From: Arthrobacter psychrolactophilus
Lineage (GTDB): Bacteria; Actinomycetota; Actinomycetes; Actinomycetales; Micrococcaceae
DNA length: 64,000 nucleotides
Assembly (NCBI RefSeq): GCF_003219795.1
Contig: NZ_QJVC01000002.1
Coordinates: 354,097-418,096, forward strand
Direction of reading: 5' to 3'
The notes below the pieces were generated by a model. It searched no databases and had not been told where the DNA came from. It worked only from the letters and a program-made list of their open reading frames with translations. The translations under genes were made by a program, and so were the position numbers. The stretch's first letter is position 1. The number at the start of each line of letters is the position of its first letter. This document shows positions 36,665-45,757 of this stretch, one piece after another.

Positions 36665-38383
36665 CTAGCGAGCCGCGAGCAGGGCCTGATGGGCCGCCCG
36701 CCGCTGCGCCTGCTCCGCCGGATTGGGCACGGGCAAGGAGGCAATCAGACGCTTGGTGTACGCGTCCTGCGGGTTACCCATGACCTGATTACCGATGCCC
36801 TGCTCGACCATCTTGCCCTTGTACAGCACCCCGACCCACTCGGCCAGGATGTCCACGACGGCCAGATCGTGGCTGATGAACAAGGCCGCAAAACCTAGCT
36901 CGGCCTGAATCTCCCGGAAGAGCTCCAACACCTTGGCCTGCACGGACACGTCCAGGGCCGAGGTGGGTTCATCGGCGATGAGCAGCTTGGGCTTCAGGGC
37001 CAAGCCTCGGGCCAGCGACGCCCGCTGGCGCTGCCCGCCAGAGAGCTCGTGCGGGAATCGCTTGGCGTACGCGGCCGGCAGCTGCACCGATTCCAACAGT
37101 TCCTCGACCTTCCGCGTCACGGCAGGCCCCGAGAGATCCGTGTGGATGATGAGCGGCTCGGCCACACATTCCCCGATCGAAAGATGCGGGTTGAAGGAGG
37201 CGGCAGGGTCCTGGAAGACAAAGCCGATGTCCTTGCGCAAGGGGCGGAAGGTGCGTTCCTTATAGTTGAGCATCTCGTAGCCAAGCACGTTCAAGGAACC
37301 ACCCGTGGTCCGGTTCAAGCCCGCGATGGCGCGACCAATCGTGGTCTTGCCCGAGCCCGACTCTCCGACCAGGCCAAAGACCTCTCCGGCACTGATGGTG
37401 AAGGAGACCTTGTCGACGGCCTTGAACGCCGGGCTACCCAAGCGGCCGGGATATTCAATCTCCAGCTCGGTGGCACGGACCAGAACGTCCTTGTCTTGGA
37501 AGGCCCGTTCGGTGAATCCCGCCGATGCGGAGTTACGGCCAAGGTGCGGGACGGCGGCCAGCAGCTTTTTCGTATACGCCCGCTGGGGTGCGGCGAAGAG
37601 TGCCTCCGAGGTGGCTTCCTCCACGACGTCGCCCTGGAACATGACCACAACGCGATCGGCCAGATCGGCCACAACACCCATATTGTGCGTGATCAGCACA
37701 ATCGAGGTGCCGTAGCGATCGCGCAGATCCCGCAACAGCTCCAAGATCTCGGCCTGCACCGTGACGTCAAGGGCCGTCGTGGGCTCATCGGCCACAATCA
37801 ACCCCGGGTTCAAGGCCAAGGCCGCGGCGATGACAACACGCTGCTTCTGCCCACCGGAGAACTGGTGGGGATAGTAGTCAACACGCTTTTCAGGTTCCGG
37901 GATACCCACCTTGCCCAACGCCTCGATGGCCAGCTTGCGGGCTTCTCGCTTGCCCACGCGCTTACCCTCAGGGCGGTGAGCCCGCAGGCCCTCGGCAATC
38001 TGCCAGCCCACAGTGTAGACCGGGTTGAGCGCCGTTGAGGGTTCCTGGAACACCATGGCCACATCGCGGCCGCGGATCTGACGCAGCTGATGCGTGCTGA
38101 CGGTAATGACATCATTGCCGCTGATCACCACGGCACCGCTGCTGATGGCCGTCTCCGGCAGGAGTCCCAAAATGGCCTTGGCCGTGACGGTCTTGCCGGA
38201 GCCAGATTCGCCCACAATGGCCACGATCTCGCCCGGGGCCACCGTGAAGGAAACATCCTTCACGGCCTGCACATCGCCTTGATCTGTCGCGAAGGTGATC
38301 TTCAGATCGGCAATGTCCAGCACGGGCCGCGGCACGGCCTCGCCCCGAGGCGCTGCGCCAACATTTTCTGTGGAGTGGCTCAT
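36665..38383 (-). CDS. Peptide ABC transporter ATPase, fused DppD-DppF type
   Basis: A 572-residue protein with two complete ABC ATPase domains in one chain. The first half has G-E-S-G-S-G-K-T, F-S-G-G-Q-K-Q-R-V and I-V-A-D-E-P-T. The second half has G-E-S-G-S-G-K-T-T, L-S-G-G-Q-R-Q-R and L-I-A-D-E-P-T. Each half ends with the oligopeptide-type C-terminal extension (H-N-M-G-V-V and S-H-D-L-A-V-V motifs). It energises uptake of di- or oligopeptides, or a related solute, with the two permeases and lipoprotein next door. The start overlaps the permease stop by ATGA. Confidence 0.93.
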   Translation of the reverse strand: MSHSTENVGAAPRGEAVPRPVLDIADLKITFATDQGDVQAVKDVSFTVAPGEIVAIVGESGSGKTVTAKAILGLLPETAISSGAVVISGNDVITVSTHQLRQIRGRDVAMVFQEPSTALNPVYTVGWQIAEGLRAHRPEGKRVGKREARKLAIEALGKVGIPEPEKRVDYYPHQFSGGQKQRVVIAAALALNPGLIVADEPTTALDVTVQAEILELLRDLRDRYGTSIVLITHNMGVVADLADRVVVMFQGDVVEEATSEALFAAPQRAYTKKLLAAVPHLGRNSASAGFTERAFQDKDVLVRATELEIEYPGRLGSPAFKAVDKVSFTISAGEVFGLVGESGSGKTTIGRAIAGLNRTTGGSLNVLGYEMLNYKERTFRPLRKDIGFVFQDPAASFNPHLSIGECVAEPLIIHTDLSGPAVTRKVEELLESVQLPAAYAKRFPHELSGGQRQRASLARGLALKPKLLIADEPTSALDVSVQAKVLELFREIQAELGFAALFISHDLAVVDILAEWVGVLYKGKMVEQGIGNQVMGNPQDAYTKRLIASLPVPNPAEQAQRRAAHQALLAAR

Positions 38384-39330
38384 GCGTCCACCAACTCCTT
38401 TGCATTCTTGCGGGCCTTCTTGGCGGCCCGCTTACGTCCACGCAAGCGCGGGTCATTGAGATCATTCATGGACTCACCCAGCAAGGTCAGACCGAGTACC
38501 GTCAATACAATCGCGACACCCGGGAATACGCCTGTCCACCAGATACCGGCGGTGGCATCGGACTGGGCATGGTTGAGGTCGTAACCCCACTCGGCCGCCG
38601 TCGAGGGTTCAATACCGAAGCCTAGGAAGCCCAAGCCGGCCAAGGTCAGGATCGCCTCGGAGGCGTTGAGCGTGAAGATCAGCGGCAGGGTGCGGGTGGC
38701 GTTCTTGTAGATGTGTCGGGCCATGATGCGCACGCTGGAGGCGCCCACCACGATGGCCGACTCCACGAACGGCTCGGCCTTCAGGCGGATGGTCTCGGCT
38801 CGAATCACGCGGAAGTACTGCGGGATGAACACCACGGTGATGGAGATGGCCGCGGAGAAAATGCCGGACCACACATCGGAGCGGCCCTGGCTGAGCGCGA
38901 TCGACATGACCATGGCCAGCAAGAGTGTCGGGAAGGCGTAGATAGCGTCGGCCACGACCACGAGGATGCGGTCAAGCCAACCGCCGAGGTAGCCCGAGAG
39001 CAGCCCCAGGATCACACCAAGGAAAATGGACAGCGCTACCGCCACGACGATCACCATGAACGCGGTCTGGGCCCCCCCAATGGTGCGGGAAAAGACGTCG
39101 TAACCTCCCGCCGTCGTGCCCCAAAGATGAACGGACGACGGCGCGGCCTGGGTCTCATCGAAGCGCTGAGTTGCGCCGTACGGGGCGATCAACGGGGCGA
39201 GGGCCGCCGTCAGGAGGAACATCAGGGTCAGCACAATGCCGGCGACCAGCATGCCGCGTTGGAGTCCCACACTCTTTTTGAGTTGGGAGATGACGGGCAA
39301 ACGGCTCAGGAGTGATTTTTTCGTCTCCAT
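38380..39330 (-). CDS. Peptide ABC transporter permease (DppC-like)
   Basis: A 316-residue inner-membrane permease. A cytosolic N-terminus is followed by about six helices starting at residue 27. The EAA-type loop that contacts the ATPase reads E-S-A-I-V-V-G-A-S-S-V-R-I-M-A-R-H-I-Y-K-N (about 191-211). OppC/DppC features include V-H-L-W-G-T-T-A-G-G-Y-D-V-F-S-R near 68-83. The C-terminal tail is rich in Lys and Arg. It overlaps the ATPase gene and lies 3 nt after the DppB-like gene. Confidence 0.92.
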   Translation of the reverse strand: METKKSLLSRLPVISQLKKSVGLQRGMLVAGIVLTLMFLLTAALAPLIAPYGATQRFDETQAAPSSVHLWGTTAGGYDVFSRTIGGAQTAFMVIVVAVALSIFLGVILGLLSGYLGGWLDRILVVVADAIYAFPTLLLAMVMSIALSQGRSDVWSGIFSAAISITVVFIPQYFRVIRAETIRLKAEPFVESAIVVGASSVRIMARHIYKNATRTLPLIFTLNASEAILTLAGLGFLGFGIEPSTAAEWGYDLNHAQSDATAGIWWTGVFPGVAIVLTVLGLTLLGESMNDLNDPRLRGRKRAAKKARKNAKELVDA

Positions 39331-39333
39331 GAT

Positions 39334-40425
39334 CTAGTACCTCACCCTCGGGTCGATCAGCGCGGCGATGGCGTCCACGATGAAGTTGGTAAAGGCCACG
39401 ATGACGGCGAGCAGGGCCACGATGCCTTGAACGGCCACGAAGTCACGCGCCGTCAGGTAATGAGCCAGCTGGAAGCCAAGTCCCTTCCATTCAAAGGTGG
39501 TTTCCGTCAAGACGGCGCCACCGAGCATGAGCGCAATCTGCAGTCCCATGACGGTGATGATGGGGATCAGCGCGGGCTTGAAGGCGTGCTTGGACAGCAG
39601 CCGGTATTCGCTCACGCCACGGGAACGCCCGGCCTCGACGTAGTCCTTGCTCAAGGTGCCGATGACGTTGGTGCGCACGAGGCGCAGGAAGATACCGGCC
39701 GTGAGCAGGCCGAGCGTTACGGCGGGCAGAATCGAGTGCTGGACGACGTCCCAGAAGGCGTCCATATTGCCGCTGCGGAGGGCATCGAGCCAGTAGATGC
39801 CGGTGGGCGCTTCCAGCGCAGTCATCGCAATATCGGTGGTGATGAAGGCTCGTCCGGCGACGGGCAACCAGCCCAGCCACACGGCGAAGACCAACTTCAA
39901 CAACAAGCCGGCAAAGAACACCGGTGTTGCGTAGAAGCAAATGGCCAGCACGCGGGAGATGGCGTCTTGCCACTTATCGCGCTTGTAGGCGGCCAGCATG
40001 CCACAGGGGATGCCGATGAGCAGGGCCACGACGAGGGAGTTGATGACCAATTCCAGGGTGGCTGTGCCGTAGGTGGCGAGCATGTCTGAGATCAACAGAT
40101 TGTCGGAAATGGTGCGGCCAAAGTTGCCGGTCGCGATCTGGCCCAGGTACTCAAAGTACTGAACAAACAACGGCCGGTCGTAGCCGGCCTCGTGAATTCG
40201 GATGGCCAGCTGGTCCGGTGGCAAGCGTCCGCCCAATGCGGCGGTAATCGGGTCACCGGTGAGTCGCATGAGGAAAAACACCATGGTGACGAGGATGAAA
40301 ATCGTGGGGAAAATCAAGATGAAGCGGATGGCAAGGTATTTACCGAGGCTTCCGCCGGACTTTTTCTTGCTCTTGGGGGCCCGCGCGGAAGGTTCTTCCA
40401 CCGGCAGGTCAATCATTGCGGTCAT
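39334..40425 (-). CDS. Peptide ABC transporter permease (DppB-like)
   Basis: A 363-residue permease of the OppB/DppB family with an N-terminal helix (about 30-52), the motif F-F-L-M-R-L-T-G-D-P, and five further helices. The ATPase-contacting loop is E-A-G-R-S-R-G-V-S-E-Y-R-L-L-S-K-H-A-F-K. The end R-D-F-V-A-V-Q-G-I-V-A-L-L-A-V-I-V-A-F-T-N is typical. A strong hairpin separates it from the binding-protein gene upstream, so the membrane components are probably made at a lower level than the binding protein. Confidence 0.92.
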   Translation of the reverse strand: MTAMIDLPVEEPSARAPKSKKKSGGSLGKYLAIRFILIFPTIFILVTMVFFLMRLTGDPITAALGGRLPPDQLAIRIHEAGYDRPLFVQYFEYLGQIATGNFGRTISDNLLISDMLATYGTATLELVINSLVVALLIGIPCGMLAAYKRDKWQDAISRVLAICFYATPVFFAGLLLKLVFAVWLGWLPVAGRAFITTDIAMTALEAPTGIYWLDALRSGNMDAFWDVVQHSILPAVTLGLLTAGIFLRLVRTNVIGTLSKDYVEAGRSRGVSEYRLLSKHAFKPALIPIITVMGLQIALMLGGAVLTETTFEWKGLGFQLAHYLTARDFVAVQGIVALLAVIVAFTNFIVDAIAALIDPRVRY

Positions 40426-40451
40426 GTGCGCCTATATTCTTCTCATGCCGA

Positions 40452-40494
40452 ACGGCAAGAAGCGGGGCGTTTAGTGCGCCCCGCTTCTTTGCCG
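40452..40494 (-). terminator. Attenuating hairpin between the binding-protein and permease genes
   Basis: Arms 40452-40469 and 40477-40494 pair fully apart from one bulged A, with the loop TTTAGTG. The hairpin lies about 40 nt beyond the stop of the substrate-binding gene and 27 nt before the permease start. Hairpins in this place commonly let most transcripts end after the binding protein, giving it an excess over the permeases. Confidence 0.75.
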
Positions 40495-40531
40495 TGCTTT
40501 CAACTAGCTCCTGGTGAATGCCTGCACGGCA

Positions 40532-42166
40532 CTACTTGGAGAGGACGCCCAAGCGGAACTTGAACGAAGCGTCCAAGGTGTCCTTGGTGCCGCTGACATT
40601 GACGTTCGAGACTGCAACCTGAGCACCCTGCAACAGCGGCAGTGTGGAAAGATCCTTGGCCTCGGCCGTCTGGATATCCTCGATCAGCTGGGTGCGCTTG
40701 GCCGCATCATTCGTGGTCAGCTGCTCCGAGATCATCGACTGCACGGCGTCATTGCTGTAGTGGTTCTTCAGGAAGTTGTCCTTGCTGAAGAACGGTGTCA
40801 GGTAGTTATCAGCATCGGAGTAGTCCGGGAACCAGCCCAGCTGGTACATGGGGTACGCGTCGGCGGTGCGCTGCTTGGAGTAAGAAACCCACTCAGTGGA
40901 CTGCAGGTTGACCTTGAACAGGCCGGTCTTTTCCAACTGCGCCTTGATGGCGGCGTACTCATCGCCTGAGGACGAACCGTAGTGGTCCGGGTTGTACTGC
41001 AGGTCGAGCGAGACGGGCGTTTCAACACCGGCATCGGCCAGGGTCTTCTTGGCCTTGTCAACATCCGGGGCTCCGCTACCGTCGCCGTATTCAGACTTCA
41101 GCGGCTCGATGGCGCCCGTGAAACCGGCGGGAACCGGGGAGTACAGGGGCAGGTAGGTGCCCTTGTAGACCTGCTCGGCCAGGGCCGCGCGGTCAACGGT
41201 ATCCGCCATGGCCTGACGGATAGCAAGAGCCTTGGCAGCGTCCGGGGTTGCCGTCTTGGCGCCGAACGGCATGGTGTCGAAGTTGAAGACGATGTAGCGA
41301 ATTTCGCCACCGGGGCCAATGTCGACCTTGACGTTCTTGTCGCTCTTGAGGCTGTCGATATCCGTGGCCGTCAGGCTGCGCCAGGCAACATCAATATTGC
41401 CCTTCTGAACATCCAGCTTGAGGTTGTTGGAATCGGCGTAGTACTTCATGGTGACAGAGTCGGACTTGGCGGCGCCCAGCAGGCCCTTGTAGTCGGCGTT
41501 CTTCTTGAAGGAGATGAGCTCGTTCTTCTTGTACGAATCAATCGTGAACTGGCCGGCGAAGGCCTTGCCCTTGATGATGTCTTCGTCAGTGGTGACGGCG
41601 TCGGCGCTGAAAACGGTGTCGTCAACGATGGGACCGGCGGGGCTGGTCAGCACCTGCGGGAACGTCTGGTCGTTGCCAGCCTTGAGCGTGAAGACCACGG
41701 TCGTGGCGTCTGGCGCCGAGACACTCTCAAGGTTTCCCAGGAGGGTCGCGGGGCCGTTGACGTCGTTGATCTTGAGCTGGCGATCGAAGGAGAACTTCAC
41801 GTCTTTGGAGTCGAGGTCGCTGCCGTTGGCCCACTTGAGTCCGGCCTTGAGCTTGACGGTGTACTCGGTGGGTGAGGAGAATTCGGCGGACTCGGCGATG
41901 TCCGGCTTGGGGTCGGCGCTTCCCGGCTCCGAGTTCAACACAAACGGGTAAATCTGGTTCATCACCATGAAGGAGCCGTTGTCATAGGACGCGGCAGGAT
42001 CCAAGAAGGTGGTCTTATCGGTGGTTCCAACAACAACGGGTGAACCTGTAGCTCCACCACTTTCGGTTCCGCCATTATTGGCAGGTCCCGTACATGCTGT
42101 CATTGCCAAGACTGACACTCCAGCCACAGCCATGACCGACTTGAATCCGAACATACTCTTAGCCAT
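40532..42166 (-). CDS. Peptide-binding lipoprotein (SBP family 5)
   Basis: A 544-residue extracellular solute-binding protein for the peptide importer. The signal peptide ends with A-M-T-A-C, lipidation at C25, followed by a Gly/Thr-rich linker. Family signatures include F-L-D-P-A-A-S-Y-D-N-G near residue 60, A-E-S-A-E-F-S-S-P-T-E-Y-T-V-K-L and Y-P-M-Y-Q-L-G-W-F-P-D-Y-S-D-A-D-N-Y. I chose ATG 42166 (M-A-K-S-M-F-G) because it gives a clean signal peptide; the frame is open 21 codons further but lacks features. The Shine-Dalgarno (GAGAAAG) is moderate. The 227 nt upstream to the next gene show no clear promoter. Confidence 0.92.
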   Translation of the reverse strand: MAKSMFGFKSVMAVAGVSVLAMTACTGPANNGGTESGGATGSPVVVGTTDKTTFLDPAASYDNGSFMVMNQIYPFVLNSEPGSADPKPDIAESAEFSSPTEYTVKLKAGLKWANGSDLDSKDVKFSFDRQLKINDVNGPATLLGNLESVSAPDATTVVFTLKAGNDQTFPQVLTSPAGPIVDDTVFSADAVTTDEDIIKGKAFAGQFTIDSYKKNELISFKKNADYKGLLGAAKSDSVTMKYYADSNNLKLDVQKGNIDVAWRSLTATDIDSLKSDKNVKVDIGPGGEIRYIVFNFDTMPFGAKTATPDAAKALAIRQAMADTVDRAALAEQVYKGTYLPLYSPVPAGFTGAIEPLKSEYGDGSGAPDVDKAKKTLADAGVETPVSLDLQYNPDHYGSSSGDEYAAIKAQLEKTGLFKVNLQSTEWVSYSKQRTADAYPMYQLGWFPDYSDADNYLTPFFSKDNFLKNHYSNDAVQSMISEQLTTNDAAKRTQLIEDIQTAEAKDLSTLPLLQGAQVAVSNVNVSGTKDTLDASFKFRLGVLSK

Positions 42167-42393
42167 CAGCAAACTTTCTCTTGTGCGTTGCATGTAACGT
42201 GACACACGCCCTTGTGTGATCCAGATCATGCGCCTGATGTTTCAATTATTATCAGACTTCCGCTCAAGACATGGCACGGATCACAAAGTTGCAACCAGAA
42301 GGTTACCAACGAGTACAAATGAATTCGGTTTTTGCCTCATTGACCTCACTCATGCACCGCCGCATCGAGATGGATGGCACCGGTGGCGGGAGA

Positions 42394-43011
42394 TTACCTC
42401 AGGGACTCGGCCCGGGGCCCCGGCTGGAAATGCGGGCTGCGGCCGAACCAACCGGCAAGTTTCGTGTAAGAATCTGAGGCGATAGGAACCTGCACCTCCG
42501 GGCCAAAGCCACGCTCCACGCCGCGATATTCTGGCTTCATCATGCGCTGAGACCAGGCCAGGGACTGGTCAGCCAGGACGGGATCAAGGATGACCGGAAC
42601 GCCGGTGGCTTTCATCAGATCCCAGGAGTGAACCGTGAATTCGGTGATTTGCAGGCCAATGCGACTGCGCAAAGGAGCCTCGCCGCCTCCGGGCAGCGCA
42701 ACCTGCGTACTGAGGTCCGCGGTGGACCAGGCGCGCATCAAGAGGGCCGCGCCGTCGGTGAAACGCGTGGACCAATCGGCGCCGACCGTCGCCCCCGAGG
42801 TCGTGGGATCGATGTGATGGCCACGAGCCATGATGGTGTAGTTGTGTAGGTCTTGGACCACCAAGTGATGCAGGAGGTCTTGAACGTTCCAATCGGAGCA
42901 TGGCGTGGGCCAGCTGGCCTGATTGGCAGCGATGGCTCCAATGACTTCGGCGCACTGGTTGAGCGCGCTATCTAAGAACTGCAACGGGTTGGGAATTGTA
43001 TGCGGGGCCAT
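42394..43011 (-). CDS. TIGR03086-type DinB-like metal-binding protein
   Basis: A 205-residue four-helix-bundle protein of the maleylpyruvate-isomerase/DinB superfamily, many members of which use mycothiol. Metal-ligand histidines are likely in L-L-H-H-L-V and E-F-T-V-H-S-W-D-L. The family signature W-x-x-P-T-P-C-S-D-W-N-V-Q-D-L-L is at about 34-48. The C-terminal segment D-S-Y-T-K-L-A-G-W-F-G-R-S-P is typical. Substrate unknown. It is a single gene between the peptide-importer operon and a palindrome-rich gap before mnmA. Confidence 0.82.
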   Translation of the reverse strand: MAPHTIPNPLQFLDSALNQCAEVIGAIAANQASWPTPCSDWNVQDLLHHLVVQDLHNYTIMARGHHIDPTTSGATVGADWSTRFTDGAALLMRAWSTADLSTQVALPGGGEAPLRSRIGLQITEFTVHSWDLMKATGVPVILDPVLADQSLAWSQRMMKPEYRGVERGFGPEVQVPIASDSYTKLAGWFGRSPHFQPGPRAESLR

Positions 43012-43103
43012 TGTGTAAACCTTCCGTGTGCCAAATCACCTTTTATGGGAAGCTTACGCCTGCCCCGCAAGAGCCACGCCAATAAGTCACTCCTTCCCTC
43101 TCA

Positions 43104-43227
43104 AACGCGGCACCACTTTCCGGCTATAAAACGCAAACGCCGCACCACTTCATGGCGGGACGGTACGAAGAGATCCCGGGAAGTGGTGCGGCGTTTGGAA
43201 AAAACGGCCGGAAAGTGGTGCGGCGTT
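43104..43227. repeat. Nested four-arm palindrome with a CGCACCACTT core
   Basis: Two inverted repeats are nested. The outer arms 43104-43124 and 43207-43227 match at 20 of 21 positions. The inner arms 43135-43151 and 43180-43196 match perfectly (17 of 17). All four arms share the core CGGCACCACTT or its near variant CGCACCACTT. The element fills most of the 219-nt gap between mnmA and the DinB-like gene, both on the minus strand. It could terminate mnmA, but the repeated core suggests a mobile or dispersed repeat, or a multi-site protein target. Confidence 0.8.
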
Positions 43228-43230
43228 GGG

Positions 43231-44370
43231 TTAGGGGAGGTCGGGGCGGGCTAGGGAACGGGCCGTGTCGATGGTGGCCTGACCCAACACGCGAGAGCCT
43301 TGGTACAGCACGATCGTCTGACCGGGGGCCACGCCGCGCAGCGGCTCAACCAAGGTGACGTTGAGGCGCTGGCGAGTCACGCCGTCGTCCGTTACTTCCG
43401 TGACGAAGGCGCGGGCCGGAACCGGATCGCCGTGCGCGCGCACCTGGGCGTAGCAATCGAACTCGACACCGGTGGCGACTTCGGCGATGGGCAGCCCGGC
43501 CCAGGAGACCTTGATGCCCTTGATCTCGTCGATGGCCAACAGCGCGTGCGGGCCGACGATGACCTTGTTTTCCTTGGGACGGATCTCGAGGACGAAGCGG
43601 GGCTTGCCATCGGCGGCCGGGGTGCCCAGCTTGAGGCCGCGACGCTGACCCACCGTGAACTGGTTGGAACCGGTGTGGCCGCCAACTTTTGCGCCGGTTT
43701 CGTCCACGATCTCGCCGTCGGTCATGTCAATCTTCTCAGCCAACCAGCCGGCGGTGTCGCCGTCGGGGATGAAGCAGATGTCGTGGCTGTCAGGCTTCTT
43801 GGCGACGGACAAGCCGCGGGCTTCGGCCTCGGCGCGGACCTCAGCCTTGGACGGGGTGTCGGCGAGAGGGAACATGGAGTGCTTGAGCTGCTCGTGGGTC
43901 AGCACGCCCAGCACGTAGCTCTGGTCCTTGGCCCAGTCGGCGGCGCGGTGCAGTTCCGGGTTGCCGTCGGCGTCGGTAATGACCTTGGCGTAGTGGCCCG
44001 TGCAGACCGCGTCAAAGCCGAGGGCGATGGCCTTCTCCAGCAGCGCGGCGAACTTGATGCGCTCATTGCAGCGCATGCAGGGGTTGGGCGTGCGGCCGGC
44101 GGCATATTCGTCGATGAAGTCCTGGACCACATCTTCCTTGAACCGCTCGGAGAAGTCCCAGACATAGTACGGAATGCCCAGCAGATCGCAGGCGCGCCAG
44201 GCATCGTTGGAGTCCTCCACGGTGCAGCAGCCGCGGCTGCCGGTGCGCAGGGTTCCGGGCATGCGGGAGAGCGCCAGGTGAACACCGACGACGTCGTGCC
44301 CGGCATCCACCGCGCGCGCTGCGGCAACGGCGGAGTCAACTCCACCACTCATGGCGGCCAATACTCGCAT
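43231..44370 (-). CDS. mnmA: tRNA-specific 2-thiouridylase MnmA
   Basis: A 379-residue enzyme that installs the 2-thio group on U34 of Lys, Glu and Gln tRNAs, taking sulfur from a cysteine desulfurase. The PP-loop S-G-G-V-D-S is at residues 8-13. The catalytic cysteines are C101 (in [10 protein letters not shown]) and C199 (in D-I-C-F-I-P-D-G-D). T-G-H-Y-A-K and the C-terminal beta-barrel with G-Q-R-R-G-L and G-L-P-I-A-E are present. ATG 44370 follows AAAGG closely. The next gene upstream encodes its probable sulfur donor. Confidence 0.97.
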   Translation of the reverse strand: MRVLAAMSGGVDSAVAAARAVDAGHDVVGVHLALSRMPGTLRTGSRGCCTVEDSNDAWRACDLLGIPYYVWDFSERFKEDVVQDFIDEYAAGRTPNPCMRCNERIKFAALLEKAIALGFDAVCTGHYAKVITDADGNPELHRAADWAKDQSYVLGVLTHEQLKHSMFPLADTPSKAEVRAEAEARGLSVAKKPDSHDICFIPDGDTAGWLAEKIDMTDGEIVDETGAKVGGHTGSNQFTVGQRRGLKLGTPAADGKPRFVLEIRPKENKVIVGPHALLAIDEIKGIKVSWAGLPIAEVATGVEFDCYAQVRAHGDPVPARAFVTEVTDDGVTRQRLNVTLVEPLRGVAPGQTIVLYQGSRVLGQATIDTARSLARPDLP

Positions 44371-44378
44371 TACGTACC

Positions 44379-44390
44379 TTTCAATTGAAA
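44379..44390. promoter_or_regulatory. Perfect 12-bp palindrome overlapping the mnmA ribosome-binding region
   Basis: TTTCAATTGAAA is an exact palindrome whose last bases lead straight into the AAAGG of mnmA on the minus strand. A protein bound here, or a small hairpin in the RNA, could block translation initiation. No regulator is known to me for this motif, so it may be chance. Confidence 0.3.
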
Positions 44391-44439
44391 CTAAAAATCA
44401 AGCGTGCCGAGCAAGTGGCAGGCTGTGCGTGGCCCCGAA

Positions 44440-45660
44440 CTAACGGGTACTGGCGGTTTGGATGGACGATTGATGTCCGGCCATGCCAGCTGTTTTTGCT
44501 CGTGCGTGAGCGTCCGGGAGGGCGGCCACAAAGGCGTCAACGTCTTTGTGGCTCGATGTATGCCCCAAACTAAAGCGTTGTGCGCCACGTGCCGTGTCTT
44601 CATCCAGGCCCATGGCGAGCAGCACGTGTGAGGGGCGGGGTACCCCGGCCGTGCAGGCTGAGCCGGTGGAGGATTCGATGCCCGCCATGTCGAGCAGGAA
44701 CAGCAGGGAGTCGCCCTCGCAGCCGGGGAAGGTGAAGTGGGCGTTGCCGGGGAGGCGTCCGGCCGGATTCACGGCAGGGTCGACGCCGCGCAACACCGCT
44801 TCGGGGACGGCACTGCGGACGGCCGCAATGATGCCGTCGCGCAGGGCCGCGATGCGTGGATTCTCGATGGCAAGATTATCTGTGACGTCCTGGGCGGCGG
44901 CGGCGAAGGCCGCGATACCGGCGGTGTCGAGGGTTCCGGAGCGCACGGAGCGCTCCTGTCCCCCACCGTGCTGCACGGGTGTGAGTTTCACGGCGCGACC
45001 CAACAGGAGTGCACCCACCCCGACGGGTCCGCCGATCTTGTGCCCGCTGATGGACATGGCCGCGAGGCCGGATTCCTTGAAATTCACGGGAATCGAACCG
45101 AAGGCCTGTACGGCGTCAGAATGCACCGGGATGCCGTGCTGGGAGGCGAGGGCTACGATCTCGGCGATGGGCTGGATGGTGCCAACCTCATTGTTGGCCC
45201 ACATACAGGTGAGGAGCGCGATCGAGTCTGCTCCGCCGTCGGACATTTCTTTTTCCAGAGCGGCAAGACTGACGGTGCCGCTCTCATCGACGGGCAACCA
45301 GACGGCTTCGGCGCCCTCATGCTTCTCGAGCCATTCGACGGTGTCCTGCACGGCGGCATGCTCGACGGAGGAGACGAGGATGCGCTTGCGGGCAGGCTCG
45401 GCGGCGTTGCGGGACCAGAACAGGCCCTTGACGGCAAGGTTGTCGGACTCCGTCCCGCCCGAGGTGAAAATGACCTCGGTGGGGTGGGCTCCGGCGGCCT
45501 TGGCAATAGTTTCGCGGGACGCCTCCACCGTGGCGCGGGCACGACGGCCAGCCCCATGAAGGGAGGACGGATTGCCGCTACGGGCAATAACGGAGGTGAG
45601 TGCGGCGAGGGCCGGGGCCGAAATAGGCGTGGTCGCCGCGTGATCTAGATACACGGGCAC
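44440..45660 (-). CDS. iscS: Cysteine desulfurase (IscS/NifS family)
   Basis: A 406-residue PLP enzyme that releases sulfur from cysteine for tRNA thiolation and Fe-S clusters. It begins V-Y-L-D-H-A-A-T-T-P. The PLP lysine is K208 in S-I-S-G-H-K-I-G-G-P, with H101 stacking on the cofactor, and the catalytic cysteine is C336 in S-S-T-G-S-A-C-T-A-G. The C-terminus extends past the family core. The GTG at 45660 is supported only weakly by GAGCC; a second GTG two codons later is equally possible. It is directly upstream of mnmA, as in M. tuberculosis (Rv3025c-Rv3024c, from memory). Confidence 0.93.
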   Translation of the reverse strand: MPVYLDHAATTPISAPALAALTSVIARSGNPSSLHGAGRRARATVEASRETIAKAAGAHPTEVIFTSGGTESDNLAVKGLFWSRNAAEPARKRILVSSVEHAAVQDTVEWLEKHEGAEAVWLPVDESGTVSLAALEKEMSDGGADSIALLTCMWANNEVGTIQPIAEIVALASQHGIPVHSDAVQAFGSIPVNFKESGLAAMSISGHKIGGPVGVGALLLGRAVKLTPVQHGGGQERSVRSGTLDTAGIAAFAAAAQDVTDNLAIENPRIAALRDGIIAAVRSAVPEAVLRGVDPAVNPAGRLPGNAHFTFPGCEGDSLLFLLDMAGIESSTGSACTAGVPRPSHVLLAMGLDEDTARGAQRFSLGHTSSHKDVDAFVAALPDAHARAKTAGMAGHQSSIQTASTR

Positions 45661-45757
45661 GGCTCAATTCTACGGCACGTTGCCTTGTCATGATCCGCCC
45701 TCGATGGCAGGATCGTGGTGTCCCACATCACACAATGATCCCGGGGGGATTAAATTT

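Noticed and set aside
44546-45648. Two 300-codon plus-strand frames across iscS
   Set aside because: iscS has every catalytic residue in the minus strand, so these are shadows.
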